Source: Acidobacteriota bacterium (lineage in GTDB: Bacteria > Acidobacteriota > Thermoanaerobaculia > Thermoanaerobaculales > Thermoanaerobaculaceae). Taken from it: DNA of 64,000 nucleotides. A program made the translations under genes and the position numbers. This document shows, one piece after another, positions 41,915 to 51,386 of the stretch. The notes beneath the pieces were generated by a model that worked only from the letters and a program-made list of their open reading frames with translations, was not told the DNA's origin and made no database searches. The DNA lies in the NCBI GenBank assembly GCA_003158745.1, contig PMLC01000150.1, forward strand, positions 1 through 64,000, given 5' to 3'. Numbering within the stretch: the stretch's first letter is position 1; every line of letters begins with the position of its first letter.

Positions 41915-42996
41915 GAATGACCTCCGGCATCTCCGCTAGCCGCCCTGAGTAGGAGCTCGGCGACGGCATCCGCTGCGTCTGGGCGTGCGAGGCGAGCCCC
42001 CGCAAGCCCGCGCTCGACCAGGCGCTCCGGTGTCGCCAGCAGGCGGTTGAGAACAGCCGCGAGCCGCGCTGGTGTCGCTTCCGGTTCCTCCAGCACCTCG
42101 GCCGCGCCAGTCGACGCGAACGCGATGGCATTTGCGAGCTGGTGGCCATAAGCCGCCGCCGCGAAAGGCACGAGCAGCGCGGCACGCCGGGCCGCAGCGA
42201 GCTCGGCCACCGTGAGCGCGCCAGCACGGGCCACAACGAGCGCGGTGCCGGCCAGCACGTCAGCAGGACGCTCCAGGAAAGGCACGACCTCGGCCGTGAC
42301 CCCGAGATCCGCGTAGCGCTGCTGTACTTCGTGCGACCAGCGAGGGCCGGCCTGATGGACGATGCGGGGCGCCATACCGCTGCGGAAGAGCTCCGCGAAG
42401 GCGTCGGGAACCGCCGCGTTGAGGAACGCCGATCCCTGGCTGCCGCCCAGCACCAGAACCGATAGCGGATCGAGCGGCGGCGACGGCACCGCGAAGAACT
42501 CCTTTCGCACGGGGTTCCCCGTCCAGCGCGCCGGGAGCGAGGGGAACGCGGCGAGCGCTTCCTCGAAGCCACACGCGACGGCCTCGGACCACGGGGCGAG
42601 GAAGCGGGTCGTGAGGCCGGGCAAGGCGTTTTGCTCCTGCAGGATCACGGGGATGCCGAGCATCCCCGCGGCGAGAGCCCCCGGCATTGCCGCGTATCCG
42701 CCGACCGCGAGCACGGCGGCCGCACGGCTGCGCAGGAGGAACGCCGCGGCCTGCAGCACCGCAGGAGCGAGTTGGAGTGCCGCTGCAGCCTGGGCCGCGT
42801 GGGAGCGGGCCACGGCCCCGCTCACCGCGAGCAGCCGAATCGGGATCCCGGCTTCGGGCACGCGCGTCGCCTCCAAGCCGCGCCGGGCGCCCAGCCACGA
42901 CACACGGGCGCCGGAGCCTGCAAGCGCTGCAGCGACTGCCAGCCCGGGGAAGAGATGCCCCCCTGTCCCACCGCCGGCGATCACCAACCCGCTCAC
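41911..42996 (-). CDS. murG: Lipid II synthase MurG
   Basis: A 361-residue GT-B glycosyltransferase that adds GlcNAc to lipid I on the inner face of the membrane. GLVIAGGGTGGHLFPGLAVA is the first G-loop; AVGGYAAMPGALAAGMLGIP and LQEQNALPGLTTRFLAPWSE are N-domain blocks; LVLGGSQGSAFLNAAVPDAF is the C-domain G-loop and VVARAGALTVAELAAARRAA the UDP-GlcNAc site. I used the GTG at 42996, which overlaps the ftsW stop (GTGA) and follows GGAGGG. The track's 43653 start is read-through of ftsW in another frame. Confidence 0.95.
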   Translation of the reverse strand: MSGLVIAGGGTGGHLFPGLAVAAALAGSGARVSWLGARRGLEATRVPEAGIPIRLLAVSGAVARSHAAQAAAALQLAPAVLQAAAFLLRSRAAAVLAVGGYAAMPGALAAGMLGIPVILQEQNALPGLTTRFLAPWSEAVACGFEEALAAFPSLPARWTGNPVRKEFFAVPSPPLDPLSVLVLGGSQGSAFLNAAVPDAFAELFRSGMAPRIVHQAGPRWSHEVQQRYADLGVTAEVVPFLERPADVLAGTALVVARAGALTVAELAAARRAALLVPFAAAAYGHQLANAIAFASTGAAEVLEEPEATPARLAAVLNRLLATPERLVERGLAGARLARPDAADAVAELLLRAASGDAGGHS

Positions 42997-44069
42997 GCGC
43001 CCTCCTTGCCGACGTTGAGGAGCAGGCCGATGGCCACCAGGGTCAGCATCACGTCGGAACCGCCCGCCGATAGCAGCGGCAGAGGGAGCCCCTTGGCGGG
43101 AAGTAGCTTCAGGCAGACCGAGATGTTGAGCAACGCCTGCACGCCAAGGGTCACCGCGAGGCCGCCTGCGAGGAGACCGGCCGCAGGAGTGCTCGCCCGG
43201 CGGGCAGCCCGGAGGGCGCGGACCACGATCACACCGAGCAACGTCAGCGTCCCGAAGGTCCCGGCTAGGCCAAGCTCCTCGCCTATTACCGCGAAGATGA
43301 AGTCGGTGTGGGGCTGAGGCAGGTAGAAGAGCTTTTGGAGACTCTGCCCGAGCCCGCGCCCCAATAGACCTCCGCCGCCAACCGCGATCAGCGATTGCTG
43401 TACCTGATAGCTGGTCTCGCCGAAGAAGGTCCGCAGCCGTTCCACTCGGTACGGCTTGATCGCGACCGCGATCAGGAACACGGCCGTGGCCGCGGCGCCA
43501 AGTCCCGCGAGCGGGCGCAGTGGCACATCGGCGAGGAGCAGGATGCTCACCGCCGCCACCAGCAAGAGGACCGCCGATCCGAGGTCGGGCTCGACGAGGA
43601 CGATGGCGACGGTGCCCGCGATCAGGCCGAGGGCGAGGCGCTGCGCCCGCCACCGCGCTCTGCGGTCGGGGTATGGGCGCCCGAGGAGGGCGGCGAGCGC
43701 GAGCGGGAGCGCCACCTTCGCGACCGCCGACGGCTGGATCGAGCTCACGGGAAGCTGGAGCCAGCGGTGGGTGCCGGCCACCGGTTTCTGGAAGAACGCG
43801 GCAAAAAGCCCCAGCCAGGTCACGGCCAACAGTGGGAAAGCCACCTTCCAGCTGGTGAGCTTGTCGAGAGGGATGAAGGTGGCCGCTAGCATCGCGGCGG
43901 AGCCGAGCAGCACCGCGACCAGCTGCCGAAAGGCGAACTCATACTCCCAGATGTGGTAGGACTCGTGGGCGAGGGACCCGGAGGCAGAACCTACCATCAC
44001 GACGCCAACGGCGGCGGCCAGCGCCGTGGCGCCCAGGAGTGTGTGGTCGATCTGGCGCGTCATAGGCAT
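42993..44069 (-). CDS. ftsW: Peptidoglycan glycosyltransferase FtsW
   Basis: A 358-residue SEDS-family protein with about ten membrane helices, the septal peptidoglycan polymerase that works with FtsI. Conserved regions include GTHRWLQLPVSSIQPSAVAK, VLVEPDLGSAVLLLVAAVSI (with the catalytic Asp), YQVQQSLIAVGGGGLLGRGLG, PQPHTDFIFAVIGEELGLAG and LPLPLLSAGGSDVMLTLVAI. The ATG at 44069 overlaps the murD stop as TGATG, with GGGAGG upstream; the track's 44156 lies within murD. Its stop overlaps murG's GTG. Confidence 0.95.
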   Translation of the reverse strand: MPMTRQIDHTLLGATALAAAVGVVMVGSASGSLAHESYHIWEYEFAFRQLVAVLLGSAAMLAATFIPLDKLTSWKVAFPLLAVTWLGLFAAFFQKPVAGTHRWLQLPVSSIQPSAVAKVALPLALAALLGRPYPDRRARWRAQRLALGLIAGTVAIVLVEPDLGSAVLLLVAAVSILLLADVPLRPLAGLGAAATAVFLIAVAIKPYRVERLRTFFGETSYQVQQSLIAVGGGGLLGRGLGQSLQKLFYLPQPHTDFIFAVIGEELGLAGTFGTLTLLGVIVVRALRAARRASTPAAGLLAGGLAVTLGVQALLNISVCLKLLPAKGLPLPLLSAGGSDVMLTLVAIGLLLNVGKEGA

Positions 44070-45409
44070 CACGCGCCTCCCGCGGCTTCGCTCGCCAGAC
44101 GGGCGAACTCGTCGCCCCGGTGGGCGTAGTCCCTGAACTGATCGAACGATGCGCACGCCGGCGACAGCAGCACCGTTTCACCGGGGCAAGCGCGAGCGGC
44201 GGCGCGGCGGACCGCCTCGTCGAGCGTGCCGCACGACTCAAGCGGGGCGACTCCCTCAAGTGCCTCGGCGATCTCTCGTGCGGCCTCGCCGATCAGGTAG
44301 ATTCGGGCAAGCCTTCCTTCGGTTGCCGGCCGGAGGTCTTTGAAGTCCTGTCCCTTGCCGAGTCCCCCGAGGATGAGGTGCACAGTGCCGGGAGAGTAGC
44401 CTGCCAGCCCTGCCGCGGTGGCACCGACATTGGTGCCCTTCGAGTCGTCCACCCAGCGGACGCCTCCGCTCTCGGCGACGATCCGATGCCGGTGCGGCAG
44501 GCCCTCGAACGCGCGGAGCCCCGCGGCAACGGCAGTGCGCGGGATCCCGAGGCGACTGGCGGCAAGCCCGGCGGCCAGAGCGTTGGCAACGTTGTGATCA
44601 CCGAGCAAGCGCAGCTCCGAGCGGCGAAGCAGAGGCTCGCCGTCGAGCACCAGCGTGTTGGCGGTAATGTGAGCCTCGGCATCGGTGTCCTTCAACGAGA
44701 ATCGGATAACTTGCGATGGCACCACCAGCACGGCCAGCGCGGGGTCGTCGGCGTTGAGCACCGCGACGTCGAAGGGCTCCTGGGAGGCGAAGATGCGGGC
44801 CTTGGCAGCGAGGTAGGAGGCCATGCTCGGGTGGCGGTCGAGATGATCCGGCGAGAGGTTGAGGAGCAGCGCAATACGAGGCCGCAGCGTCGTGCACCCC
44901 TCGAGCTGGAACGACGAGAGCTCGAGCACCACGATGTCCCACCCGCCTGCAAGGGCGAGCTCGCTCGCGGGCGTGCCGATGTTGCCACCGACACCCGTGC
45001 GCAGGCCGGCCGCGCGAGCGATCTCGCCGAGCAGCGAGGTGACGGTGGTCTTGCCGTTGGAGCCTGTCACGCCGACGATCGGCACGCCCTCCATTGAGCG
45101 GACCGCAAGTTCAACCTCGGCGATCGTCTCGATTCCGCGGCGTCGCGCTTCCTCGAAGAGCGGGAGGTCCCAGGGGACGCCTGGCGACGCGACCACGAGA
45201 TCGACGGCGTCGAGGAGCCCGTTTGGGTGGCCTCCGAGCGCCGTGACGACGCCATCCGGTAGCTTTCCGAGGCTCTCGGCGAGATCGGCCGCGCCACAGC
45301 GGTCGTTGGTGGTGACGCTGTATCCCTGACGGGCGAGCAGCGCGGCGGCCGCGACCCCGGAGGCCCCGAGGCCGACCACGAGCGCGCGGAGAGGTGCAGT
45401 TCCGTTCAT
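44069..45409 (-). CDS. murD: UDP-N-acetylmuramoylalanine-D-glutamate ligase
   Basis: A 446-residue Mur ligase that adds D-glutamate. The N-domain begins ALVVGLGASGVAAAALLARQ; the ATP loop is IVGVTGSNGKTTVTSLLGEI; LLLNLSPDHLDRHPSMASYL and VRWVDDSKGTNVGATAAGLA are the DHLDRH and DDSKxTN motifs specific to MurD. The ATG 45409 overlaps the mraY stop (ATGA); the track's 45493 is upstream read-through. Its stop overlaps the ftsW start. Confidence 0.97.
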   Translation of the reverse strand: MNGTAPLRALVVGLGASGVAAAALLARQGYSVTTNDRCGAADLAESLGKLPDGVVTALGGHPNGLLDAVDLVVASPGVPWDLPLFEEARRRGIETIAEVELAVRSMEGVPIVGVTGSNGKTTVTSLLGEIARAAGLRTGVGGNIGTPASELALAGGWDIVVLELSSFQLEGCTTLRPRIALLLNLSPDHLDRHPSMASYLAAKARIFASQEPFDVAVLNADDPALAVLVVPSQVIRFSLKDTDAEAHITANTLVLDGEPLLRRSELRLLGDHNVANALAAGLAASRLGIPRTAVAAGLRAFEGLPHRHRIVAESGGVRWVDDSKGTNVGATAAGLAGYSPGTVHLILGGLGKGQDFKDLRPATEGRLARIYLIGEAAREIAEALEGVAPLESCGTLDEAVRRAAARACPGETVLLSPACASFDQFRDYAHRGDEFARLASEAAGGA

Positions 45410-46491
45410 CGCAGCTTCAGTGTCGCCAGACCGATGAGGGCGAAGACGATGGCGACGATCCAGAAACGCACCACCACTTGGGTTTCCGCCCATCCCGACA
45501 ACTCAAAGTGGTGGTGCAGGGGGGACATCTTGAAGATCCGCTTGCCCCGGGTCTTGAAGCTCGCGACCTGGAGGATCACCGAGAGCGCCTCGGCCACGAA
45601 CAGACCGCCCACCACGACCAGCAGGAGCTCTTGCTTCGCGATGACGGCCGTGCACGCGATCGCGGCTCCGAGCGCCAGGGAACCGACGTCGCCCATGAAG
45701 ACCTCGGCAGGGTGGCAATTGAACCAGAGGAACGCGAGACACGCGCCCACCATCGCCGCGCAGAACACCGTGACCTCGCCCGCCCCGGGTACGGAAGGGA
45801 TCAGGAGGTACTTTGCGAGCTTGGCGTTGCCGGCGAGATACGTGAACACGGTATACGTGCCGAAGGCGATCAGCACGGATCCGATCGCCAGGCCGTCGAG
45901 CCCGTCGGTGAGGTTGACCGCATTCGAGAAGCCGGCCAGCACGACGGCCACGAACGGGATGTAGAGGAGGCCGAGCTGAACGTGGGCGCTCTTGAAGAAC
46001 GGGGCAACCAGCTCACCGGCGTACGGCGAGCTGTCGGCAACGAGGCGGATCGCGGTCGCGGCTGCGATGCCGACCATGAGCTGCAAACCGAACTTCTGCC
46101 AGGCGCGTAGACCGAGGTTCTTGCCGTGCCGGATCTTGAGCAGGTCGTCGAGGAAACCGATGCCGCCGTAGAGCAGGGTCGTGAGGGTCACCACCCATAC
46201 CCACGGCTCGGTGAGATCACCCCACAGCATGATAGGAACGAGGACGGCGGCCAGGATGAGAACTCCGCCCATCGTCGGCGTCCCTGCCTTGGCCTGATGC
46301 GATGCCGGTCCCTCCTCGCGGATCGCCTGCCCGATCTGGTTCTTGTGCAGGGTGCGGATGAGCGCGGGGCCAAGGGCGATACCGAGCACGAGCGCGGTGA
46401 GGATCGCGAGAGCCGCCCTGAACGTGATGTAGCGGAAGACGTTCAGCGGTCCCCACACGATATGCAGCTGGAAGAGGAGCCAGTACAACAT
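45406..46491 (-). CDS. mraY: Phospho-MurNAc-pentapeptide transferase MraY
   Basis: A 361-residue membrane enzyme that makes lipid I from UDP-MurNAc-pentapeptide and undecaprenyl phosphate. ASHQAKAGTPTMGGVLILAA and GFLDDLLKIRHGKNLGLRAW hold the catalytic Asp pair; NLTDGLDGLAIGSVLIAFG is the third conserved block; FKMSPLHHHFELSGWAETQV is the His-rich loop. Ten membrane segments fit. The ATG 46491 overlaps the murF stop (TGATG). The longer ORF to 47409 is out-of-frame read-through of murF. Confidence 0.97.
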   Translation of the reverse strand: MLYWLLFQLHIVWGPLNVFRYITFRAALAILTALVLGIALGPALIRTLHKNQIGQAIREEGPASHQAKAGTPTMGGVLILAAVLVPIMLWGDLTEPWVWVVTLTTLLYGGIGFLDDLLKIRHGKNLGLRAWQKFGLQLMVGIAAATAIRLVADSSPYAGELVAPFFKSAHVQLGLLYIPFVAVVLAGFSNAVNLTDGLDGLAIGSVLIAFGTYTVFTYLAGNAKLAKYLLIPSVPGAGEVTVFCAAMVGACLAFLWFNCHPAEVFMGDVGSLALGAAIACTAVIAKQELLLVVVGGLFVAEALSVILQVASFKTRGKRIFKMSPLHHHFELSGWAETQVVVRFWIVAIVFALIGLATLKLR

Positions 46492-47846
46492 CAGCGAGCC
46501 ACCCGGAGAAGTCCATCCACCACGGCGTCGAGACCCACACCGCGCGAGCCCTTGACCAGAACAACGTCCCCAGGGCGCAGCAGCGCGCGGACGACGTCGA
46601 GCGTCTCGGAGGCCGTGGCGGCGTAGTGAGTCTCGGTGCCGTCCGCAGCCCGCGCCATCTCGGCCGCGATCGGTCCGCCCACTGCGACCACAACGTCGGC
46701 CGACGCCGCAGCCCGCCTGCCGAGCTCTCGGTGGAAGGCCGACGAGGCGGATCCGAGCTCGAGCATCTCGCCGAGCACCGCCACTCGACGGCCCGCGCTG
46801 GTGGCGAGGAGTTCCAGGAGGACCTTTGCCGCCTCGGGCGAGGAGTTGTAGCTGTCGTCCACCAGGGTGATCCCGCCCGGGATCGCGTGGAGCTCGCCGC
46901 GCCTCGACGCCGGCTGGAGCTTCGAGGCCGCTGAGGCTACCCGGTCGGGGGGGACTCCGAGGGCGAGGGCGAGCGTCGCCGCAGCCAGCACGTTGTTGGC
47001 CTGGTGGCGACCCATCAGGGGACATTCGACCCCGAACGCTCCGAGGGTGCCTGTGAGTTCGAAGCGGGAGCCGAGCAAGCCCCGTTCCCGGTAGGCCTCG
47101 ATCCAGAGATCGGACGCGCCAGGGACACCGTAGCGCAACACGCGGCCGGAGAAACGCGTGGCGAACATGGCGACACGCGGGTCCGCCGCGTTGAGTACGA
47201 GAGCGCCGTCCGTCCGGATGTGGGGTATCAGCTCCGCCTTTGCCTCGGCGATCGCGTCGATGTCGCGGAAGAACTCGAGGTGGACGGGCGCCACCACGGT
47301 GTAGAGCGCAGCGTCCGGTTGCGCGACGGCTCCGAGGCGGTCGAGTTCGCCTGCGTGACTCATCCCGAGCTCGGCCACCATCCACTCGATACCATCGGGC
47401 TGATTGCACAACTCGAGGGGGAAGCCCGTCTCGGAGTTGCGGTTGCCCCCCGTGAGCCCGACGCGGAACGCCGAGCCAAGGAGCGCCACGAGGATCTCCT
47501 TGGTGGTCGTCTTACCAATCGAGCCCGTGACCGCGGCGAGGCGATAGGCAGCCCCTGTCCGCTCGGTGCCGGCGATTTGCTGGAGCGCAGCGACCGCGTC
47601 GGAGACCACGATCTGCGCCAGCGCGGCGCTCACCGGATGTGCGACCAGGGCCACAGTCGCGCCCGACGCCGCGGCCTGGCCGACGAAGTCGTGTCCGTCG
47701 GCCCGGGCTCCGCGCAGCGCCACGAACAAGTCGCCGGGACGGACCGTGCGGGAGTCGATTGCGACGCCGCGCACGAGCGCCGAACCATCGCCTCGCAGCC
47801 GGGCACCGAGGATCTTGGCGAGATCGGCGGCGGTGCGGCGGATCAT
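46491..47846 (-). CDS. murF: UDP-MurNAc-tripeptide-D-Ala-D-Ala ligase
   Basis: A 451-residue Mur ligase that adds D-alanyl-D-alanine to complete the pentapeptide. The N-domain has GVAIDSRTVRPGDLFVALRG; the ATP loop is LAAVTGSIGKTTTKEILVAL (GSIGKT, where GSxGKTT is usual); GNRNSETGFPLELCN and MVAELGMSHAGELDRLGAVA are MurF-specific; LVDDSYNSSPEAAKVLLELL is the DDxYNANP-like motif. Starts inside the murE stop (ATGA). Confidence 0.97.
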   Translation of the reverse strand: MIRRTAADLAKILGARLRGDGSALVRGVAIDSRTVRPGDLFVALRGARADGHDFVGQAAASGATVALVAHPVSAALAQIVVSDAVAALQQIAGTERTGAAYRLAAVTGSIGKTTTKEILVALLGSAFRVGLTGGNRNSETGFPLELCNQPDGIEWMVAELGMSHAGELDRLGAVAQPDAALYTVVAPVHLEFFRDIDAIAEAKAELIPHIRTDGALVLNAADPRVAMFATRFSGRVLRYGVPGASDLWIEAYRERGLLGSRFELTGTLGAFGVECPLMGRHQANNVLAAATLALALGVPPDRVASAASKLQPASRRGELHAIPGGITLVDDSYNSSPEAAKVLLELLATSAGRRVAVLGEMLELGSASSAFHRELGRRAAASADVVVAVGGPIAAEMARAADGTETHYAATASETLDVVRALLRPGDVVLVKGSRGVGLDAVVDGLLRVAR

Positions 47847-49300
47847 GCGCGCCTCCGCTGTGCAAGCTCGCGCACAACGGTCCGGTCGTCGAACGGCACC
47901 GTACGGTCGGCAAAGACCTGCTCGGTCTCGTGGCCTTTGCCGGCTATCAGGACAAGGCAGCGCTCGTCGGCGAGGGAGAGCGCTGCTGCGATCGCCTCGC
48001 GACGGTCAGCGATGGCGAGCGCGCGCGGGTTGCCCGACGCGCGCACGCCTTCGAGGATCTGCGCAATGATCGCCTGCGGGTCCTCGCTGCGTGGGTTGTC
48101 CGTGGTGACGATTGGGACGTCGGCGAGGCGCCCGACGGTCTCGCCCATGGGCGCCCGCTTCCCCGGGTCACGGTCGCCGCCGCACCCGAACACCACAACG
48201 AGACGACGGTCGCCGACCTCGCGGAGCGCGAGGAGGACCTGCTCCAAGCCGTCCGGCGTGTGGGCGTAGTCCACGAAGACCGGGAATGCCGTTCCAGCAG
48301 CGACGGGCTGGAGGCGGCCCGGCAGCGGTTGCGCCGTGGATAGCCCCTGGACGATCGCCTCCTGCGGCCAGTCGAGCGCGACGGCTGTTGCAGCCGCTGC
48401 CAGGGCATTACGCACGTTGTGGCGGCCAACGAGCGGCAGGCGAACCTGCGCCTCCCACTCCGGAACACGCAGGCGAAACGTGGTGCCCTCGAAGTCGGGC
48501 GCGGCCTGCAGGGCGGTGACCATGCTCGCGGCGCCAAGACCGAAGGTCAGATCGCCGGCGCGCGGTGAGGCGGCGAGACGCGCCATGAACGGGTCGTCGA
48601 GACCGATTATGCGACGGCCTGGTGGGTCTCGCCTCAGAAACTCTGCGAGGCTCGCTTTCGTCACGTAGTAGGCCTCGAGGCCTGGGTGAAAGTCGAGGTG
48701 ATCCCTGGTGAGATTGGTCCAGACGGCGACGTCGAACTCGAGGCCCGCCACCCGGTCGAGGGCAAGTGCATGGGACGAAACCTCCATGACCGCGACGCTT
48801 CCGCCGGTGTCTGCTAGTTCTCTGAGCAGCGGTGCGAGGTCCGTCGCCTCAGGGGTCGTGCGTCTCGCGCGCTCGCTCCGGATCGGCAGCGTGTACGCGA
48901 GTGTGCCGAAGACACCCGGGTGCTCCCCGGCTTTGACGGCGATTCGGCCAATCAGGTCCGCAACGGTGCTCTTGCCGTTCGTCCCGGTGATACCGACCAT
49001 CCGCATGCTGCGCCCGGGATACCCTGCAAGAACCCATGCTGCGAGAGCGGTCGCGTGTCGGGGGCGCTGTGTGTAGAGCCACGAGGTGCCGAGACCAGGG
49101 TCACGGTCCGACACAACGCCCACGGCGCCGTTCGCAATGGCCTGGTCCACGAAGTCGATCCCGTGCCTATGCTGCCCCGGCAGTGCAGCGAAGACCCAGC
49201 CCGCTTGGACGTCCTGCGCCACGTGGGTGATGCCGCAAACATCGGCATCGGCGCCGCGCAGCGAGGCCTCACAAGCCGCGGCGAGCCCGGCGAGCCTCAT
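47843..49300 (-). CDS. murE: UDP-MurNAc-dipeptide-meso-DAP ligase
   Basis: A 485-residue Mur ligase that adds the third stem residue. The ATP loop is MVGITGTNGKSTVADLIGRI; AVMEVSSHALALDRVAGLEF and NLTRDHLDFHPGLEAYYVTK are family blocks; VDYAHTPDGLEQVLLALREV follows. The specificity motif TTDNPRSEDPQAIIAQI (DNPR) predicts meso-diaminopimelate rather than lysine, so the wall is probably of the DAP type. Its ATG overlaps the ftsI stop (ATGA). Confidence 0.97.
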   Translation of the reverse strand: MRLAGLAAACEASLRGADADVCGITHVAQDVQAGWVFAALPGQHRHGIDFVDQAIANGAVGVVSDRDPGLGTSWLYTQRPRHATALAAWVLAGYPGRSMRMVGITGTNGKSTVADLIGRIAVKAGEHPGVFGTLAYTLPIRSERARRTTPEATDLAPLLRELADTGGSVAVMEVSSHALALDRVAGLEFDVAVWTNLTRDHLDFHPGLEAYYVTKASLAEFLRRDPPGRRIIGLDDPFMARLAASPRAGDLTFGLGAASMVTALQAAPDFEGTTFRLRVPEWEAQVRLPLVGRHNVRNALAAAATAVALDWPQEAIVQGLSTAQPLPGRLQPVAAGTAFPVFVDYAHTPDGLEQVLLALREVGDRRLVVVFGCGGDRDPGKRAPMGETVGRLADVPIVTTDNPRSEDPQAIIAQILEGVRASGNPRALAIADRREAIAAALSLADERCLVLIAGKGHETEQVFADRTVPFDDRTVVRELAQRRRA

Positions 49301-50985
49301 GCGCGGCTTCCGTCCGTGGGTTCCAGGCCCAGCAGCAACACGGTGCGGGTCGCGATGCGTCCGAACGCAGGGGCGGCAACATCCGCAGCCCAGTAGTTGC
49401 TGACGGGCTCGTCAACACAGACGACGATCACGAGGCTCGGGTCGGGCATCGGCAGAAAGCCCGCAAACCACGCCACGTGGCGGCCGGCGCTATAACTGCC
49501 CGAGGATGCCCGCTGCGCCGTCCCAGTCTTGCCTGCCACCCGGTACCCCGGGACATCGGCCGCCTTGCCGGTGCCTTCTTCGACCACCGCCTCGAGCATC
49601 GAGGCGAGCCGAACGGCGACATCAGCGGGAAGCACACGGACTCTGGGTTGGGGCTGGTACGGGGTGATGGGTCGTCCCGAGCGGTCGCGCGTCTCGAACA
49701 CGAGACGGGGGTGCACGAGAAACCCACCGTTGGCGATCGCCGCATACGCCTGCGCGAGCTGAATCGTAGTAGCGCTGATCTCCTGGCCGAGGGCGAGGCC
49801 GGCGCGAGAGAGCGCGGACCAGGACTGCGGGCCGCGGTAGATCCCACGCGTCTCCGCCGGGAGCTCCACGCGGGTCGGCTGGCCGAACCCCATCCGGCGA
49901 ATTGTCTCGTCGAGCTGGTTCGTCCCGACGCGGTAGGCGATCCGAATCGCCCCCGCGTTCGACGACTTCGCGAGCACCTGCTGGACCGGCAGCAGGCCGT
50001 AACGCGCGTGGTCGTGGATGAAGACGTTGGCGATCTCCACGCCTCCCCCCGAGCAATCCACAAGCTCCGAGGGGTCGAGCACGCCGGCGGTCATCGCCGC
50101 CGCAACGATGAACGGCTTGAACGTCGAGCCAGGCTCGAGCGCATCCTCGACGGCACGGTTGCGCCGCCCCTCCGACGGGGATTGGCCCAGGTGACCGGGG
50201 TCGTACGAAGGGAGCGACGCCATGGCGAGCAACTCGCCGTCCCTGGGATCGATCACCACGGCGGAGGCTCCCTTGGCCCCCGTTTCGGCGATCGTCCGGG
50301 CGAGCTCCTGCTCCACCACCAGCTGGATTCGGCAGTCGATGGAGATGGCGAGCGACTGACCCGGACGTCCCCGCTTCTCCAGACGCAGGTCGAGGAACGT
50401 CGGCGACGTCTTGCCGTCGCGCAGCACCCGGTACACGCTCGGTACGCCGCGCAGCGTGCGGTCGTAGAACGCCTCGAGTCCGGCCTGGCCGTCGCCTTCG
50501 GCGTTGATGTACCCGACCACCGGGCCTGCGAGCGGGCCGTGCGGGTAGACCCGACGCTCCGTCCGGATCGTCCCGACGCTGCGTTGCCGCAGCTTGCCGA
50601 CTGCGTCCGTGATCTGCGGGTCGAGGTCCTTGGCAAGATAGAAGAAACCGTCGTGGTCGCGGAGCTGGGCCAGGACTGCGGAAGCCGGCTGTCCGACGAG
50701 CGGAGCAAGACCGGAAGCCACGCTGCCCCAAACCTCGCGCGGGATTTTGCGGGGATTGGCGTACACGGCAACACGCTCGAGACTGCCAGCCAGGAGCCGG
50801 CCATCCCTGCTGACGATGTCGCCGCGAGGTTCCTCGACCTCGAGAGGGTGCTCACGCTGTCGGGCCGAGCCGGACTCCCATGTCTTGTGATCGAGGACCT
50901 GGATCTGTAGGAGACGGAGCACCACTACGGCCACCCACGCCGATAGCGCCCACGCGATCCAACGCAGCCGCATGGTGTTCACCAT
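49297..50985 (-). CDS. ftsI: Peptidoglycan transpeptidase FtsI (class B PBP)
   Basis: A 562-residue class B penicillin-binding protein for septal cross-linking. Residues 8-28 form the membrane helix (WIAWALSAWVAVVVLRLLQI). The pedestal domain includes RGDIVSRDGRLLAGSLERVA. The transpeptidase motifs are EPGSTFKPFIVAAAM (SxxK), LAKSSNAGAIRIAY (SxN) and YRVAGKTGTAQRASSG (KTG). No PASTA domain is present. The ATG 50985 overlaps the ftsL stop (TGATG); the track start at 51318 lies inside ftsL. Confidence 0.95.
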   Translation of the reverse strand: MVNTMRLRWIAWALSAWVAVVVLRLLQIQVLDHKTWESGSARQREHPLEVEEPRGDIVSRDGRLLAGSLERVAVYANPRKIPREVWGSVASGLAPLVGQPASAVLAQLRDHDGFFYLAKDLDPQITDAVGKLRQRSVGTIRTERRVYPHGPLAGPVVGYINAEGDGQAGLEAFYDRTLRGVPSVYRVLRDGKTSPTFLDLRLEKRGRPGQSLAISIDCRIQLVVEQELARTIAETGAKGASAVVIDPRDGELLAMASLPSYDPGHLGQSPSEGRRNRAVEDALEPGSTFKPFIVAAAMTAGVLDPSELVDCSGGGVEIANVFIHDHARYGLLPVQQVLAKSSNAGAIRIAYRVGTNQLDETIRRMGFGQPTRVELPAETRGIYRGPQSWSALSRAGLALGQEISATTIQLAQAYAAIANGGFLVHPRLVFETRDRSGRPITPYQPQPRVRVLPADVAVRLASMLEAVVEEGTGKAADVPGYRVAGKTGTAQRASSGSYSAGRHVAWFAGFLPMPDPSLVIVVCVDEPVSNYWAADVAAPAFGRIATRTVLLLGLEPTDGSRA

Positions 50986-51386
50986 CAGCGAGCCCTTCGC
51001 TGGGTCCGCGGACGCGCAGGCTTCGGCGTGGGCTTCGGCGCCGGGAGGACGAGCTCTCCGGTCGACGTGAGGTGGGTAACCCTGCTGAGCTCGAGCGGTG
51101 CAAGGCCGAGGGCGTCCAGGTCCGCGGCGAGGATCGCCGGCGAGGTGAGCGCCTCGCGCTCGAGAACGAGACGCCGCTGCTCGCCCTCGAGACGGTCGAC
51201 CGTTCGCGAAACCTGGGCGATCTCGTACCGCATGCGCAGAGTCGCCTGACGGGGAGCGATGAACGCCGCCATGAGGACGCTCACGATCGCCGCCCCGACG
51301 AAGCAGAGGATCAACCACCGGCGCCAGCGCGTGTCGAGCTGCCGCCGCAGCCAGCTGTTCCTCGGACGATACCCACCGACTTTCAT
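50985..51386 (-). CDS. ftsL: Cell division protein FtsL
   Basis: A 133-residue bitopic protein. WLILCFVGAAIVSVLMAAFI is the membrane helix, followed by a coiled-coil-like periplasmic part (MRYEIAQVSRTVDRLEGEQRR and onwards) and a Pro-rich C-terminus (PAPKPTPKPARP). Sequence similarity is low as usual for FtsL, but size, topology and position between rsmH and ftsI fix the identity. FtsL joins FtsQ and FtsB and activates FtsWI. Start overlaps the rsmH stop (ATGA). Confidence 0.85.
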   Translation of the reverse strand: MKVGGYRPRNSWLRRQLDTRWRRWLILCFVGAAIVSVLMAAFIAPRQATLRMRYEIAQVSRTVDRLEGEQRRLVLEREALTSPAILAADLDALGLAPLELSRVTHLTSTGELVLPAPKPTPKPARPRTQRRAR